Source of the DNA: Syntrophaceae bacterium
GTDB lineage: Bacteria; Desulfobacterota; Syntrophia; Syntrophales; UBA2185
Assembly (NCBI GenBank): GCA_003153775.1
Contig: PMBI01000011.1
Coordinates: 148,303-212,302 of the forward strand
Direction: 5' to 3'
Length of the DNA stretch: 64,000 nucleotides
Positions 35,230 to 44,500 of this stretch are shown here, one piece after another. Position numbers and translations under genes: made by a program. Position 1 is the stretch's first letter, and each line of letters begins with the position of its first letter. Under the pieces are notes generated by a model. It was given only the letters and a program-made list of their open reading frames with translations. It had not been told where the DNA came from and did not search any database.

Positions 35230-36006
35230 TTATTTGTCGCCCAAAAGTTCGCGCAGCTTGCGCCCCATATCGTCAGACCGCATCAGTGTCTCGCCTATCA
35301 GAAATGCATGAATGCCCGCGTTCGTCAACGTTTCAATGTGGCTTCTGGACTGGATGCCGCTTTCGCTGACGATGATCCTGTCCGCAGGAATCGCGGCTGC
35401 GAGGCTTATGCTGGTATTCAAATCCACCGAAAAAGTTGTCAGGTCCCTGTTATTAATCCCGATAATTCCGGCGCAGGATGCGAGCGCCTTATCCAACTCA
35501 CCTTCGGAATGTACCTCGCAGAGTACGGAAAGACCAAGTGATTGTGCAAGACCGGCATATTCTCCCAATTGCTTCATCTCCAGAATTCCTGCAATGAGAA
35601 GGATGGCATCTGCCTCCAGATAACGAGTCTCATAAATCTGATAGCGGTCGATAATGAAATCTTTTCTCAGGAGAGAAAGACTCACGCACTGTTTTATATC
35701 TGCAAGATAAGTCTCGTGGCCGCCGAAAAATACATTGTCGGTCAGGACGGAGACGGCTGCGGCGTGGTTCTCTTGATATGCAAGAGCAATCCGGACAGGA
35801 TCAAAATCTTCTCTCATGATTCCCTTCGAGGGCGAGCACTTTTTCACCTCTGCAATGATGGCGCATTCCCGGCCGGTTATTGCTTCAGCAAAATTTCGGG
35901 GGGAGGGGAGGTCTGCGATAGCGTGTTTCAATTCCTGAAGCGGCCTTGCCCTCTTCAGATAAGCGACTTCTTCTTTTTTCACTTCTATAATTCTATCTAA
36001 AATCAT
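35230..36006 (-). CDS. trpC: Indole-3-glycerol phosphate synthase
   Basis: A 258-residue barrel enzyme that closes the indole ring. Motifs: AIIAEVKKCSPSKG with the catalytic lysine, LLRKDFIID, GINNRDLTTF and the terminal SESGIQ and FLIGETLMRS. It follows trpD with 13 nt between the genes. Not fused to trpF, unlike E. coli. Confidence 0.95.
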   Translation of the reverse strand: MILDRIIEVKKEEVAYLKRARPLQELKHAIADLPSPRNFAEAITGRECAIIAEVKKCSPSKGIMREDFDPVRIALAYQENHAAAVSVLTDNVFFGGHETYLADIKQCVSLSLLRKDFIIDRYQIYETRYLEADAILLIAGILEMKQLGEYAGLAQSLGLSVLCEVHSEGELDKALASCAGIIGINNRDLTTFSVDLNTSISLAAAIPADRIIVSESGIQSRSHIETLTNAGIHAFLIGETLMRSDDMGRKLRELLGDK

Positions 36007-36019
36007 GTTGAAAATCCGT

Positions 36020-37030
36020 TCAGCTGTTGCTCCGCTCGATCAAGGCCTGAAGCTTTTTGATGGCGGCGCCGCTGTCAATGCAGTCCCTCGCCATCCCGAT
36101 CCCCTCTTTGATCGTTTTGACCATCTCGCCCGCCACGATTGCCAGACCCGCGTTGAGAAGCACAATATTTCTGCAGGCGTCGCTTTTGCCCGTCAATACA
36201 CTTTTTGTAATCTCCGCATTTACCGACGCGTCACCGCCGAGCAGCGCCGTACCGGGAGAGACTTCGCCGAAGAAGAGAGTGGGATCGATATCGTATGTAT
36301 TGATAAGACCGTCCTTCAGTTCCGTTATGCGTGTCTTGCCGGTTACGGTTGCTTCATCCAGGCCGTCCGAACCGTGAACCACGAAAGCTGCCTTTGTGCC
36401 TAGTTTCTTAAGAACACCGGCAAACATCTCCGTCAGCCTTGGATCATAGACGCCGATGAGCTGCGACGTTGCGCCGGCGGGATTCGTCAGGGGACCCAGC
36501 ATGTTGAATATCGTCCGTATTCCGATCTCCCTGCGCGGGCCGATGGCATATTTCATTGCACCGTGAAGTTTAGGGGCGAAGAGAAAACCGATGCCGATTT
36601 CATGAATGCACTCTTCGACAATCTCCGGTTGTGCGTCGATCTTGACGCCTAATGCTTCGAGGACATCCGCGCTGCCGCAGCCGCTTGAGACAGCGCGATT
36701 CCCGTGCTTGGCTACCGTCAGGCCGGCTGCTGCGACGACGAAGGCTGCGGTGGTGGAGATATTGAACGTCTGCATGCCGTCACCGCCCGTCCCGCAGGTG
36801 TCCACAATGACCGAGGACCGGGCGTCTATCCGCGTGGCCTTTCTGCGCATGATCCGGGCGGCGCCTGTGACCTCGTCGACGGTTTCACCCTTGATCCTGA
36901 GTCCCGTGATAAAAGCGGCGATCTGCGCGGGCGTCGCCTTGCCCTCCATAACTTCATCCATAACCTCCATCATTTGCGTCTCATTGAGGTCTTCGCGGTT
37001 TACCACTTTGGCAATTGCTTCCTTAATCAT
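36020..37030 (-). CDS. trpD: Anthranilate phosphoribosyltransferase
   Basis: A 336-residue enzyme that joins anthranilate to PRPP. Signature [17 protein letters not shown] binds the PRPP phosphates, then [21 protein letters not shown] and the GPLTNPAG loop follow. The ATG at 37030 has AAGGAG upstream and overlaps the trpG stop in an ATGA; longer in-frame starts run back through trpG. trpD and trpG are separate genes. Confidence 0.95.
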   Translation of the reverse strand: MIKEAIAKVVNREDLNETQMMEVMDEVMEGKATPAQIAAFITGLRIKGETVDEVTGAARIMRRKATRIDARSSVIVDTCGTGGDGMQTFNISTTAAFVVAAAGLTVAKHGNRAVSSGCGSADVLEALGVKIDAQPEIVEECIHEIGIGFLFAPKLHGAMKYAIGPRREIGIRTIFNMLGPLTNPAGATSQLIGVYDPRLTEMFAGVLKKLGTKAAFVVHGSDGLDEATVTGKTRITELKDGLINTYDIDPTLFFGEVSPGTALLGGDASVNAEITKSVLTGKSDACRNIVLLNAGLAIVAGEMVKTIKEGIGMARDCIDSGAAIKKLQALIERSNS

Positions 37031-37614
37031 GACAGTTTCTCCTTTTTTATAATCAGCTCCAGAAAATTCCTTAAAATGCGTTTTCCCTGCGGCGTCAGGA
37101 TAGATTCCGGGTGGAACTGTATCCCCTCCACAGGATACTCCTGATGCCTCACACCCATTATTTCTCCCTCCTGTGTGCTCGCACTGATCATGAGACATGC
37201 GGGCAGCGAAGCCTCTTCAATCAGCAGGGAATGATAGCGACCGGCGATGAAGGGACTGGGGAGGCCTTTGAAGATCGTCCGTCCATCGTTTATGATAGGC
37301 GAGGTCTGTCCGTGCATGAGCCTGCCTGCCCGGACCACGTTCCCTCCGAAGGCATAGCCGATGGCCTGGTGCCCGAGACATACGCCCATGATGGGTATTG
37401 ATTTATGAAATTGCCTGACGACATCGACAGTGATCCCTGCCTCCTTCGGCGTACATGGACCGGGGGAGAGAAAGATGGCCTCGGGCGCAAGGTTTCTTAT
37501 CTCATCCACAGTTATCTCGTCATTGCGATAGACGGCAACCGTCTGGTCGAGTTGGCCGAGATACTGAACGAGGTTGTACGTAAAAGAATCATAATTGTCG
37601 ATCATCAGAATCAT
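37027..37614 (-). CDS. trpG: Anthranilate synthase component II (glutamine amidotransferase)
   Basis: A 195-residue class I amidotransferase that feeds ammonia to TrpE. The triad is complete: Cys in [11 protein letters not shown], His and Glu in [12 protein letters not shown]. The N-terminal [19 protein letters not shown] is typical of TrpG/PabA. It lies 11 nt after trpE and overlaps trpD by 4 nt. It could also serve folate synthesis (PabA), but operon context supports TrpG. Confidence 0.94.
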   Translation of the reverse strand: MILMIDNYDSFTYNLVQYLGQLDQTVAVYRNDEITVDEIRNLAPEAIFLSPGPCTPKEAGITVDVVRQFHKSIPIMGVCLGHQAIGYAFGGNVVRAGRLMHGQTSPIINDGRTIFKGLPSPFIAGRYHSLLIEEASLPACLMISASTQEGEIMGVRHQEYPVEGIQFHPESILTPQGKRILRNFLELIIKKEKLS

Positions 37615-37625
37615 GGCCTGCTCCC

Positions 37626-39122
37626 TCAGATATTTTTTTTCAGTTCGAAACCTGATGCGGCGAGGCGTATAGCCTGCATTATTCCTTCGCCCTTATTCAC
37701 CGTTTCCTGATATTCCTTTTCCGGATCGGAATCGGCCACGATGCCGGCGCCCACCTGTATAAAAATCTTTCCGTCTTTGACCAGCATGGTTCTGATAGTT
37801 ATGCAGAGGTCCATATTGCCGGTATAACTGAAGTAACCGACGGCTCCCCCGTAAGGGCCTCGTCTGGTCGGCTCGAGTTCATCGATGATCTCCATAGCCC
37901 TGACCTTCGGCGCACCGGAGAGTGTGCCGGCGGGGAATGCGGCCGCAAGGAGATCGAAGCAATCTTTCCCGGGGGACAGTTGCGCCTGGATATTGGTGAC
38001 GAGATGCATGACGTGTGAATACCGCTCCACGACCATAAGCTGATTGACCTGCACACTGCCGGTTCGCGCCACTTTTCCGAGGTCATTTCTCCCCAGGTCA
38101 ACGAGCATCACGTGTTCAGCCCTCTCTTTCGGATCCTGGAGGAGCTCATGGGCGAGGTGCCTATCCTCCTGCTCGTTTCTTCCGCGTCTCCGCGTTCCTG
38201 CGATGGGCCGGAGTTCCGCCACGCCTTCTTCAAGCCTGACCATAACCTCAGGCGACGAGCCTATCAAAAATGTCTCATCGAGCTTAAGAAAGAAAAGGTA
38301 AGGGGAGGGGTTTACATAACGCAGCGCCCGGTAGAGATCGAGGGGGTCTATCCCGTTTTCCGCATGAAAGCGCTGGGACAGGACGACCTGTATGATGTCA
38401 CCGGCAACAATGTATTCCTTGGCCTTCTCGACCGTCGCCTTAAAGTCTTCTGCTGACATATTCGACCCAAGGGCCGCGCCGTTTTCCACTTTTCCGTATC
38501 GCTCTGTTGTTTCGACAGGCGCTCTTATGATTGCTATCAGCCTGTCTATCTTATCGATGGTTTCGTCGTAAACATCCCTGAGGGTCTCAGCGCCCGCAGT
38601 AGAAGCGCATGAGACTACTTTGATCGTGTGCCTGATATTATCGAAGACAATCAGCGTATCCGTAATGAGCAGAACTGCATCGTCGGTCTTGAGATCATCA
38701 GAAGCCTGATCAGGGAGTCTTTCAAAATAACGAACCATATCGTAGCCGAGGAATCCGACGGCGCCTCCATAGAACCGGGGCAGCCCGTCCACAGCAACGG
38801 GGTGATAGGCATTCAATAAGTCCTTGAGATATCGGAGCGGACTGCCTTCGTGCCTATGGCTTCTGCTTTTGCCGTTTTCGGAGATCAGGACGTGGTCACC
38901 CGTGACCTTAAAAATAATGCGCGGGTCCGAACCGAGAAATGTATAGCGCCCCCATTTTTCGCCGCCCTCGACGCTCTCAAGTAGAAAGACGTGGGATTTT
39001 GCACTGAGTTTCATGAGGGCAGATACCGGCGTATCTATGTCGGCCAGTATTTCCCTGTATACTGGGATGAGGTTGCCCTGCTCGGCAAATTTCTTAAACT
39101 GGTCAAAGCCCGGATAATACAT
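37626..39122 (-). CDS. trpE: Anthranilate synthase component I
   Basis: A 498-residue chorismate-utilising enzyme and first committed step to tryptophan. The C-terminal catalytic domain shows LRPIAGTRRRGRNEQEDRHLA, VDLGRNDLGKVA, the FPAGTLSGAPKVRAME motif and GGAVGYFSYTGNMD. An LLES motif near residue 50 belongs to the tryptophan feedback site. It is the first structural gene of the operon and sits behind the leader peptide and tandem terminators at 39157-39335. Confidence 0.95.
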   Translation of the reverse strand: MYYPGFDQFKKFAEQGNLIPVYREILADIDTPVSALMKLSAKSHVFLLESVEGGEKWGRYTFLGSDPRIIFKVTGDHVLISENGKSRSHRHEGSPLRYLKDLLNAYHPVAVDGLPRFYGGAVGFLGYDMVRYFERLPDQASDDLKTDDAVLLITDTLIVFDNIRHTIKVVSCASTAGAETLRDVYDETIDKIDRLIAIIRAPVETTERYGKVENGAALGSNMSAEDFKATVEKAKEYIVAGDIIQVVLSQRFHAENGIDPLDLYRALRYVNPSPYLFFLKLDETFLIGSSPEVMVRLEEGVAELRPIAGTRRRGRNEQEDRHLAHELLQDPKERAEHVMLVDLGRNDLGKVARTGSVQVNQLMVVERYSHVMHLVTNIQAQLSPGKDCFDLLAAAFPAGTLSGAPKVRAMEIIDELEPTRRGPYGGAVGYFSYTGNMDLCITIRTMLVKDGKIFIQVGAGIVADSDPEKEYQETVNKGEGIMQAIRLAASGFELKKNI

Positions 39123-39156
39123 GTTACAAAGTCCTTTTCTTTCCTACGTTAGCCAA

Positions 39157-39187
39157 AATAAAAAAGGCCGCTTATGGTTGCGGCCTT
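39157..39187 (-). terminator. Second terminator in the trp leader (T2)
   Basis: On the minus strand AAGGCCGC pairs perfectly with GCGGCCTT around an 8-nt loop (39164-39187), followed by TTTTTATTTT. It lies between the attenuator and trpE, only about 35 nt from the trpE start. Its 5' arm can instead pair with the 3' arm of the attenuator. Confidence 0.8.
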
Positions 39188-39204
39188 CTATTATGTTGCA
39201 TAAA

Positions 39205-39240
39205 CAAAAAAGCCGCGGAGTCCGAAGAGGTCTCCACGGC
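39205..39240 (-). terminator. trp attenuator terminator (T1)
   Basis: On the minus strand GCCGTGGAG (39232-39240) pairs with CTCCGCGGC (39212-39220), nine pairs including one G-U, followed by a run of T. Its 5' arm (GCCGTGG) can alternatively pair in six of seven positions with CCACCGC (39267-39273) at the leader-peptide stop, the expected antiterminator. Confidence 0.85.
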
Positions 39241-39263
39241 TATGCTTTAGTTAGCGAGATGAA

Positions 39264-39335
39264 TCAGCGGTGGACAAACCCCTGCATTGGATTCTGCCAC
39301 CACCAGTTGATGATTGTTGAAAATAAGTATCTCAA
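39264..39335 (-). CDS. trpL: trp operon leader peptide
   Basis: A 23-codon ORF with a TTG start and AAGGA ten bases upstream. It contains three consecutive Trp codons (INWWWQN, codons 11-13) and ends 24 nt before the attenuator. The Trp codons include GGTGG, able to pair with CCACC just before the stop, completing the 1:2, 2:3, 3:4 alternatives. When charged tRNA-Trp is scarce the ribosome should stall and allow readthrough into trpE. The TTG start is inferred; no ATG is available in frame before the Trp codons. Confidence 0.85.
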   Translation of the reverse strand: MRYLFSTIINWWWQNPMQGFVHR

Positions 39336-39365
39336 TTAAAGACTGTCCTTCAAATATTTTTCTGC

Positions 39366-39394
39366 CTTATAGCAGTGCATCGGGATATTGTCAA
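39366..39394 (-). promoter_or_regulatory. trp operon promoter
   Basis: On the minus strand TTGACA (39389-39394), 17 bp, TATAAG (39366-39371), about 30 bp upstream of the trpL start. The same hexamers and spacing precede the Phe leader at 54258. Confidence 0.75.
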
Positions 39395-39475
39395 TACTAT
39401 TTTTCATTGCCCATGAACAAGGGTTTAAATCATCTATTTCCCCTCTTTAGGAAGCCCACTCTATCTGCATCTGAC

Positions 39476-39504
39476 TTGACACAGGTTGCTAAGTCTATTA
39501 GAGT
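39476..39504 (+). promoter_or_regulatory. Probable promoter of the DUF362 gene
   Basis: TTGACA (39476-39481) and TAGAGT (39499-39504) with 17 bp between them, 35 bp upstream of the ATG at 39539 and divergent from the trp promoter. Confidence 0.5.
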
Positions 39505-39538
39505 CTATCTATCTTCAATGGATACGAGGAGTACAATT

Positions 39539-40585
39539 ATGGCTGACATTCTGTTTCGTAAAGTTAAGGGCTCGGCTGATCTCTATGCAAAGGAACTCTC
39601 CTCCTTGCTTGGTCAATTGAAGAGCCCGTTTAAGAAAGGGGATAAAGTCGGGATCAAACTTCACTGGGGAGAGAAAGGCAATCACAGCTTCCTGCCGCCC
39701 GATTACGCGAGGGAGATCGCAGAGTGGCTGCGCAACCAGGGTACAAAACCCTTTGTCTTCGATACGACCGCCCTTTATTCTGGCGGCCGCCGCATCGCAA
39801 GCGATTCCTTGAAGACAGCTCATGAACACGGGTATACGGAAAAGTTCCTGGGCTGTCCGGTGCTAATCGCGGATGGTCCGGAAGGCAGAGACACTGCTGA
39901 TATACCCGCCGGCTTCAAGCATTTTAAGACAGTTCAAGTCGCCGCCCTTGTGGAAAAGACAGACGGTTTCGTAATCTTTTCTCATTTTAAAGGGCATATG
40001 GCCGCAGTCTTCGGCGGGGCCATCAAGAACATCTCCATGGGTTTCGCTTCCCGGGCGCAGAAACAACGCATGCACTCGGAAGTGCGCCCGTACATGAAAA
40101 GGGAGAGGTGCACACGCTGCGGCACGTGCATTGAAGTTTGCCCATCGGGAGCGGCACAGCTCGACGATGAAGGTTATCCCATCTATGATCACGAGACATG
40201 CATCGGTTGTGCGCAATGCATTGCGCTGTGCCCGGAAATGGCGCTCAAGATATTGTGGAATGTAGAAGATAAGATCTTCCAGGAGAAATTGATAGAAACA
40301 GCTGCAGCCGTATGGAAGCGCATTGCCGGCAGGACCATACTGATAAACGCACTTCTTAACATTGCCACGGAGTGTGATTGTCTGCCCGGAGAGCATCCCC
40401 TGATGTCCCCTGATCTGGGTTTCATGGGCGGATATCATCCGGTGAAGATCGATGCCGAATCTCTGAATCTGATAGGCGCAGAAGCGTTCGAGAGGGCGCA
40501 TCCGAATATTCCCTGGCGGAGGCAATTCGAATACGCCAGGGAAACGGGATTTTATCCCCATGATCCATTACGAAAGAGAGCTTAA
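39539..40585 (+). CDS. DUF362 protein with two [4Fe-4S] ferredoxin motifs
   Basis: The 348-residue protein has an N-terminal DUF362 domain (GDKVGIKLHWGEKGN; KTDGFVIFSHFKGHMAAVFGGAIKN) followed by two ferredoxin motifs, CTRCGTCIEVCP and CIGCAQCIALCP, each able to hold a [4Fe-4S] cluster. The ATG at 39539 follows GAGGAG with seven bases between; upstream in-frame starts would overlap the trp promoter. DUF362 ferredoxins are common in anaerobes with unknown partners. The 3' end overlaps the helicase start by 26 nt, so the two genes are co-transcribed. Confidence 0.88.
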   Translation: MADILFRKVKGSADLYAKELSSLLGQLKSPFKKGDKVGIKLHWGEKGNHSFLPPDYAREIAEWLRNQGTKPFVFDTTALYSGGRRIASDSLKTAHEHGYTEKFLGCPVLIADGPEGRDTADIPAGFKHFKTVQVAALVEKTDGFVIFSHFKGHMAAVFGGAIKNISMGFASRAQKQRMHSEVRPYMKRERCTRCGTCIEVCPSGAAQLDDEGYPIYDHETCIGCAQCIALCPEMALKILWNVEDKIFQEKLIETAAAVWKRIAGRTILINALLNIATECDCLPGEHPLMSPDLGFMGGYHPVKIDAESLNLIGAEAFERAHPNIPWRRQFEYARETGFYPHDPLRKRA

Positions 40586-42533
40586 TCCGGAGCAACTGCG
40601 TGTCGTGATGGAGGGGGATGGCCCTGTTCTCGTTATTGCAGGCGCCGGCAGCGGCAAGACACGGACACTGACTTACCGCGTCGCACGCCTGATAGAATCC
40701 GGCGTCAGTCCTGACAGGGTTCTGCTTGCAACCTTCACTAACAAAGCCGCACGCACGATGCTTTCCCGGGTGACGTCCCTCACCGAATTCGATATCAGCG
40801 GCATGTGGGGCGGCACATTCCATCATATTGCCCATCGCATTCTCCGGGCAAATTCACATGTCCTGGGTTACGAACGAAACTTTTCCATTCTCGACAGCGA
40901 AGATTCAACGCAACTCATCAATACATGTATTGCCGAATCAGGCATCGATACCAAAAACGTGAAATTCCCGAAAGGAGATGTGCTCCGTGATATCATCAGC
41001 TTCTCTTTTAATACGGAAACGGGCGTTGAAGATGTCGTGACAACAAGGTACCCGTATTTCTCGAATCGTCTTGAGGATGTAACTCTGGCGACTGCGCAGT
41101 ATGAACTGCGGAAGAAGAAGTTGAACGTCATGGACTTCGATGATCTTCTCATCAATACGAGAAAGCTTCTTATGGATCATCCCGGGGTATTGCAGAGATA
41201 TGCAGAGAAGTTCTCCCATGTCCTTGTAGATGAATATCAGGATACGAATATAATACAGGCTCAAATTGTGGATCTGCTGGGCTCGACACACATGAATATT
41301 CTTGCGGTAGGAGACGATTCACAGAGCATTTACGCTTTCCGGGGAGCTAATTTCGCCAATATAATCATGTTTCCCGAAAGGCATCCGGGCTGCAAGGTCT
41401 TCAAGCTTGAGACAAACTACCGCAGTACGCCGGAGATCCTGCATCTTGCGAACGTGAGTATAGAAAATAATTACAGACAGTATCAGAAGAATCTCCGCTC
41501 CGTGCGCATGACGGGAATAAGACCCGTCCTCATACCGCTCCGAGACGTTATTCAGCAGGCCAATTTTGTAGCCCAGAGAATACTTGAACTGCTCGGTGAA
41601 GGTGTGCCTATCAATGAAATAGCGGTTCTTTACCGGGCGCACTATCACTCTATGGAGCTGCAAATGGAAATGGTGCGCCGGGGAATACCTTTTGAAATAC
41701 GTTCCGGCATTCGCTTCTTCGAACAAGCGCATATCAAAGATGTAACCGCCTACATGAGGATTATCGTGAATCCTTTCGACGAACCGGCCTGGAAGAGGGT
41801 GCTCGGACTTTACAGCAAGATAGGAAAAGCAACGTCGGATAAATTGTGGAAGCTTCTTGCGCAAGGAGAAAACCCGCTCGAGACGGCCATGGGCGATGAT
41901 TTTGCGAAGGCGGTCACGAAGACGCAGAAGCCGTCGCTTGCTCTGTGCCGGCAAACACTTTCGAAAATCACGGACTCCCTTCCCGGAGTGAGTCCCGCAG
42001 CGATCATCGAGATCCTGCTCGAGAGCGGTTACCAGGATTATCTGCAGGAGAAATATACTGACGCCGCGATAAGGGTGGACGACCTTCTCCAATTCTCGAA
42101 TTTCTCCGCCAGGTATCATTCCATGGAAGATTTTCTCAGTGAACTGTCGCTGATGACAAACATGACTGAAACGAATGAAGCCAAACCCGGTGACACAAAT
42201 GGAGACAAGGTCATCCTCAGCTCGATTCATCAGGCCAAGGGACTCGAATGGTCAGTCGTCTTGATGATCTGGTGCGCAGACGGGATGTTGCCCTTGGCCC
42301 GCAGCCTGAAAGACCAGGAAGGTGAGGAAGAGGAAAGAAGACTTTTTTACGTAGCGACAACAAGGGCAAAAGATCAGCTCTATCTTTGCTATCCGCAGGT
42401 GAGCTACGCGAGGGGGATCGGCAGCGTAAACCAGATCCCCTCCAGATTTATCAGGGAAGTTTCCCCGTCCTCGCGACATCGGCAGGCGTGCCCGTATGAC
42501 CAGTGGATGATAGAGGAAGACGGCGGTTATTAG
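40560..42533 (+). CDS. UvrD/Rep-family ATP-dependent DNA helicase
   Basis: A 657-residue superfamily 1A helicase. Motifs: Q-motif LNPEQLRVV, Walker A AGAGSGKT at about 27-34, motif II DEYQDTN, motif III GDDSQSIYAFRGA, motif IV ETNYRS, motif V SSIHQAKGLEW and motif VI VATTRAKDQLYL. It unwinds DNA 3'-5' in repair or replication restart. It is shorter than classical UvrD and has no nuclease domain. It ends tail-to-tail with the HMGL gene, overlapping by 4 nt. Confidence 0.92.
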   Translation: MIHYERELNPEQLRVVMEGDGPVLVIAGAGSGKTRTLTYRVARLIESGVSPDRVLLATFTNKAARTMLSRVTSLTEFDISGMWGGTFHHIAHRILRANSHVLGYERNFSILDSEDSTQLINTCIAESGIDTKNVKFPKGDVLRDIISFSFNTETGVEDVVTTRYPYFSNRLEDVTLATAQYELRKKKLNVMDFDDLLINTRKLLMDHPGVLQRYAEKFSHVLVDEYQDTNIIQAQIVDLLGSTHMNILAVGDDSQSIYAFRGANFANIIMFPERHPGCKVFKLETNYRSTPEILHLANVSIENNYRQYQKNLRSVRMTGIRPVLIPLRDVIQQANFVAQRILELLGEGVPINEIAVLYRAHYHSMELQMEMVRRGIPFEIRSGIRFFEQAHIKDVTAYMRIIVNPFDEPAWKRVLGLYSKIGKATSDKLWKLLAQGENPLETAMGDDFAKAVTKTQKPSLALCRQTLSKITDSLPGVSPAAIIEILLESGYQDYLQEKYTDAAIRVDDLLQFSNFSARYHSMEDFLSELSLMTNMTETNEAKPGDTNGDKVILSSIHQAKGLEWSVVLMIWCADGMLPLARSLKDQEGEEEERRLFYVATTRAKDQLYLCYPQVSYARGIGSVNQIPSRFIREVSPSSRHRQACPYDQWMIEEDGGY

Positions 42534-44419
42534 ACCCAACGGTCCGACTTGGTTTTCGCATCATACTCTTCCCGGAGGGCAATCTGCGTCGCCTCCGCCA
42601 TTTGCTCAACGCTTTTTACCCAGTCTTCAAATTTTATGTCCACTCCGAAGATGCCTACCATCTCCTCCTTATCATCTATAATCGGAGCCGAAACGGTTAT
42701 GCACAGGGCCCCGGTCATTTTCGATATGTAGAAATTGGTAACATACATCTTGCCGCTCTGCAGGGGCTTGATGAACCACTCCCTGTCTGACTGGTCAGTG
42801 CCGATTCCGTAATTTTCATATTTAGCCCTGTCTGCGATATTGGTGATGTTTCTCGTTGTCTTTTTCCCGTTCATATCTACGACGTAGGCAAACTGTATCG
42901 ACGGGTTTTCTTCGATTGTCTGCTGCATGATCGGCTCCTGGAGCTCCGGTTTCATCGACTTCATGACCGGGTGCTCTATCACCTGTTTCACAACGTCCAT
43001 CGCCGCGTGCGTCGCCATGTACTTGATCTTCTCGAGATCGGACATGAACAGTTCAGGAAGATACTTGCGTACCAGTTTTTCAAGTTCTTCGTGGGATATG
43101 CCGGTTGCCCTCCCGGCATCATACTGCTCCGTAACCCATTTATGGATCTTGGAAACACCGGGATGTTTCTTATCGATTACAGCCTCCCCCTTCGCGCTCA
43201 GGCGTGTATTGATCCAGTGAGCGATACCGGCCTTCCCGGACTTGTCGGTAATCATGGTCACGATGGGCCTCTTCAATATCTTCGTCGTGTCGAAGATATT
43301 GTAGATCTCTTCGTTCTTGATGAGTCCGTCGGCATGTATGCCGGCCTTGGTTATATTAAATTCCGCACCTACCAGGGGGTAATTGGCGGGGATCTTCACC
43401 CCTATTTCATGTTCGAAATAGTCGGCTATATCGGTAATAGCGGTGGTGTCGATGCCGTTGTCCGTCCCCTTGAGTCCTATATACTCAATAATGAGACCCT
43501 CTACGGGGGCATTGCCCGTTCTTTCTCCGAGTCCGAGCATTGTCCCGTTGGCGCCGCCGCAGCCATACAACCAGGCCGTCGTGGCATTAATGAGCGCCTT
43601 ATGGAAATCGTTATGCCCGTGCCATTCAAGCAAATGGCCGGGCACACCGCCGTCCTCGATAAAGGCTCTGATCAATTTATCGACACTGCGCGGCAGTGAT
43701 GCGCCCGGATAGGTTACACCGTAGCCCATGGTGTCGCAAAGCCTGATCTTGATGTCGATGCCGCTTTCCTCACGGAGCTTCATAAGCTCAACGGCAAAGG
43801 GAATGCAAAATCCATATATCTCCGCCCGTGTGAGATCTTCAAAGTGACACCTCGGCACGATACCCTCATCGAGAATTGCTCTTACAATTTCCAGATAAGA
43901 ATCGAGCGCATTCTTTCTCGTAGTATTAAGCTTCAGGAAGATATGGTAATCGGAGACGGATGTCAGTATGCCCGTTTCCTTCAGGCCCGCCTCCTTCACG
44001 AGCTTGACGTCCTCCTTCTGCGCCCGTATCCAGCCGGTAATCTCCGGGTACCTGAGGCCTAATTCGAGACATTTATCCACGGCATCCCGGTCTTTCTTGC
44101 TGTACAGAAAGAATTCGGCTTGTCTGATGACGCCGTTCGGACCACCCAGCCTGCTCATCAGGGCGTATAAGTCGACAATCTGCTTCACCGTGTACGGCGG
44201 TCTTGCCTGCTGGCCGTCCCTGAATGTTGTGTCCGTAATAAGAATCTCTTCCGCCGGGGTTATCGGGATAATCTTATGGTCGAAGTCAATCCTGCTTACC
44301 TCGTCATAAGGGAAGACACCCTTCTGTAGGTTCGGCTCAGCGACTTCCCTAAGTTCATGTCTCCAAAAACTTGTGTGTTCGTGGTCGAGGACTCGTTTTT
44401 CTTTGTTCCATTTTGCCAT
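42530..44419 (-). CDS. HMGL-like synthase (Re-citrate / 2-isopropylmalate synthase-like) fused to a Cache domain
   Basis: A 629-residue two-part protein. Residues about 55-480 form a DRE-TIM metallolyase of the isopropylmalate/homocitrate/Re-citrate synthase group: DTTFRDGQQ (metal Asp and catalytic Arg), HGHND (metal histidines) and GLGERTGNAPVEG. These enzymes condense acetyl-CoA with a 2-oxo acid. It lacks the LeuA regulatory domain. Instead residues about 490-610 look like a Cache/PDC sensor (QFAYVVDMNGKK; SDREWFIKPLQSGKMYVT; ITVSAPIIDDKEEMVGIFGVDI). No signal or membrane helix is seen. Re-citrate synthase is my best guess for an anaerobe; 2-isopropylmalate synthase is the alternative. 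Confidence 0.75.
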   Translation of the reverse strand: MAKWNKEKRVLDHEHTSFWRHELREVAEPNLQKGVFPYDEVSRIDFDHKIIPITPAEEILITDTTFRDGQQARPPYTVKQIVDLYALMSRLGGPNGVIRQAEFFLYSKKDRDAVDKCLELGLRYPEITGWIRAQKEDVKLVKEAGLKETGILTSVSDYHIFLKLNTTRKNALDSYLEIVRAILDEGIVPRCHFEDLTRAEIYGFCIPFAVELMKLREESGIDIKIRLCDTMGYGVTYPGASLPRSVDKLIRAFIEDGGVPGHLLEWHGHNDFHKALINATTAWLYGCGGANGTMLGLGERTGNAPVEGLIIEYIGLKGTDNGIDTTAITDIADYFEHEIGVKIPANYPLVGAEFNITKAGIHADGLIKNEEIYNIFDTTKILKRPIVTMITDKSGKAGIAHWINTRLSAKGEAVIDKKHPGVSKIHKWVTEQYDAGRATGISHEELEKLVRKYLPELFMSDLEKIKYMATHAAMDVVKQVIEHPVMKSMKPELQEPIMQQTIEENPSIQFAYVVDMNGKKTTRNITNIADRAKYENYGIGTDQSDREWFIKPLQSGKMYVTNFYISKMTGALCITVSAPIIDDKEEMVGIFGVDIKFEDWVKSVEQMAEATQIALREEYDAKTKSDRWV

Positions 44420-44442
44420 AGTGAATGCTCCGATTTGTTCCT

Positions 44443-44479
44443 AAAAAAAAGAGGGCACCCTGAAACCAGTCGTGCCCTC
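44443..44479 (-). terminator. Rho-independent terminator of the LysM gene
   Basis: On the minus strand GAGGGCAC (44472-44479) pairs with GTGCCCTC (44451-44458), followed by eight T. It separates the LysM lipoprotein from the HMGL gene downstream. Confidence 0.85.
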
Positions 44480-44500
44480 GTTGGGAATATGCCACGGGTT

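Noticed and set aside
39314..39538. Upstream extension of the DUF362 gene by 75 codons
   Set aside because: It would overlap the trp promoter and leader in antisense. The ATG at 39539 has an ideal ribosome site and its own promoter.
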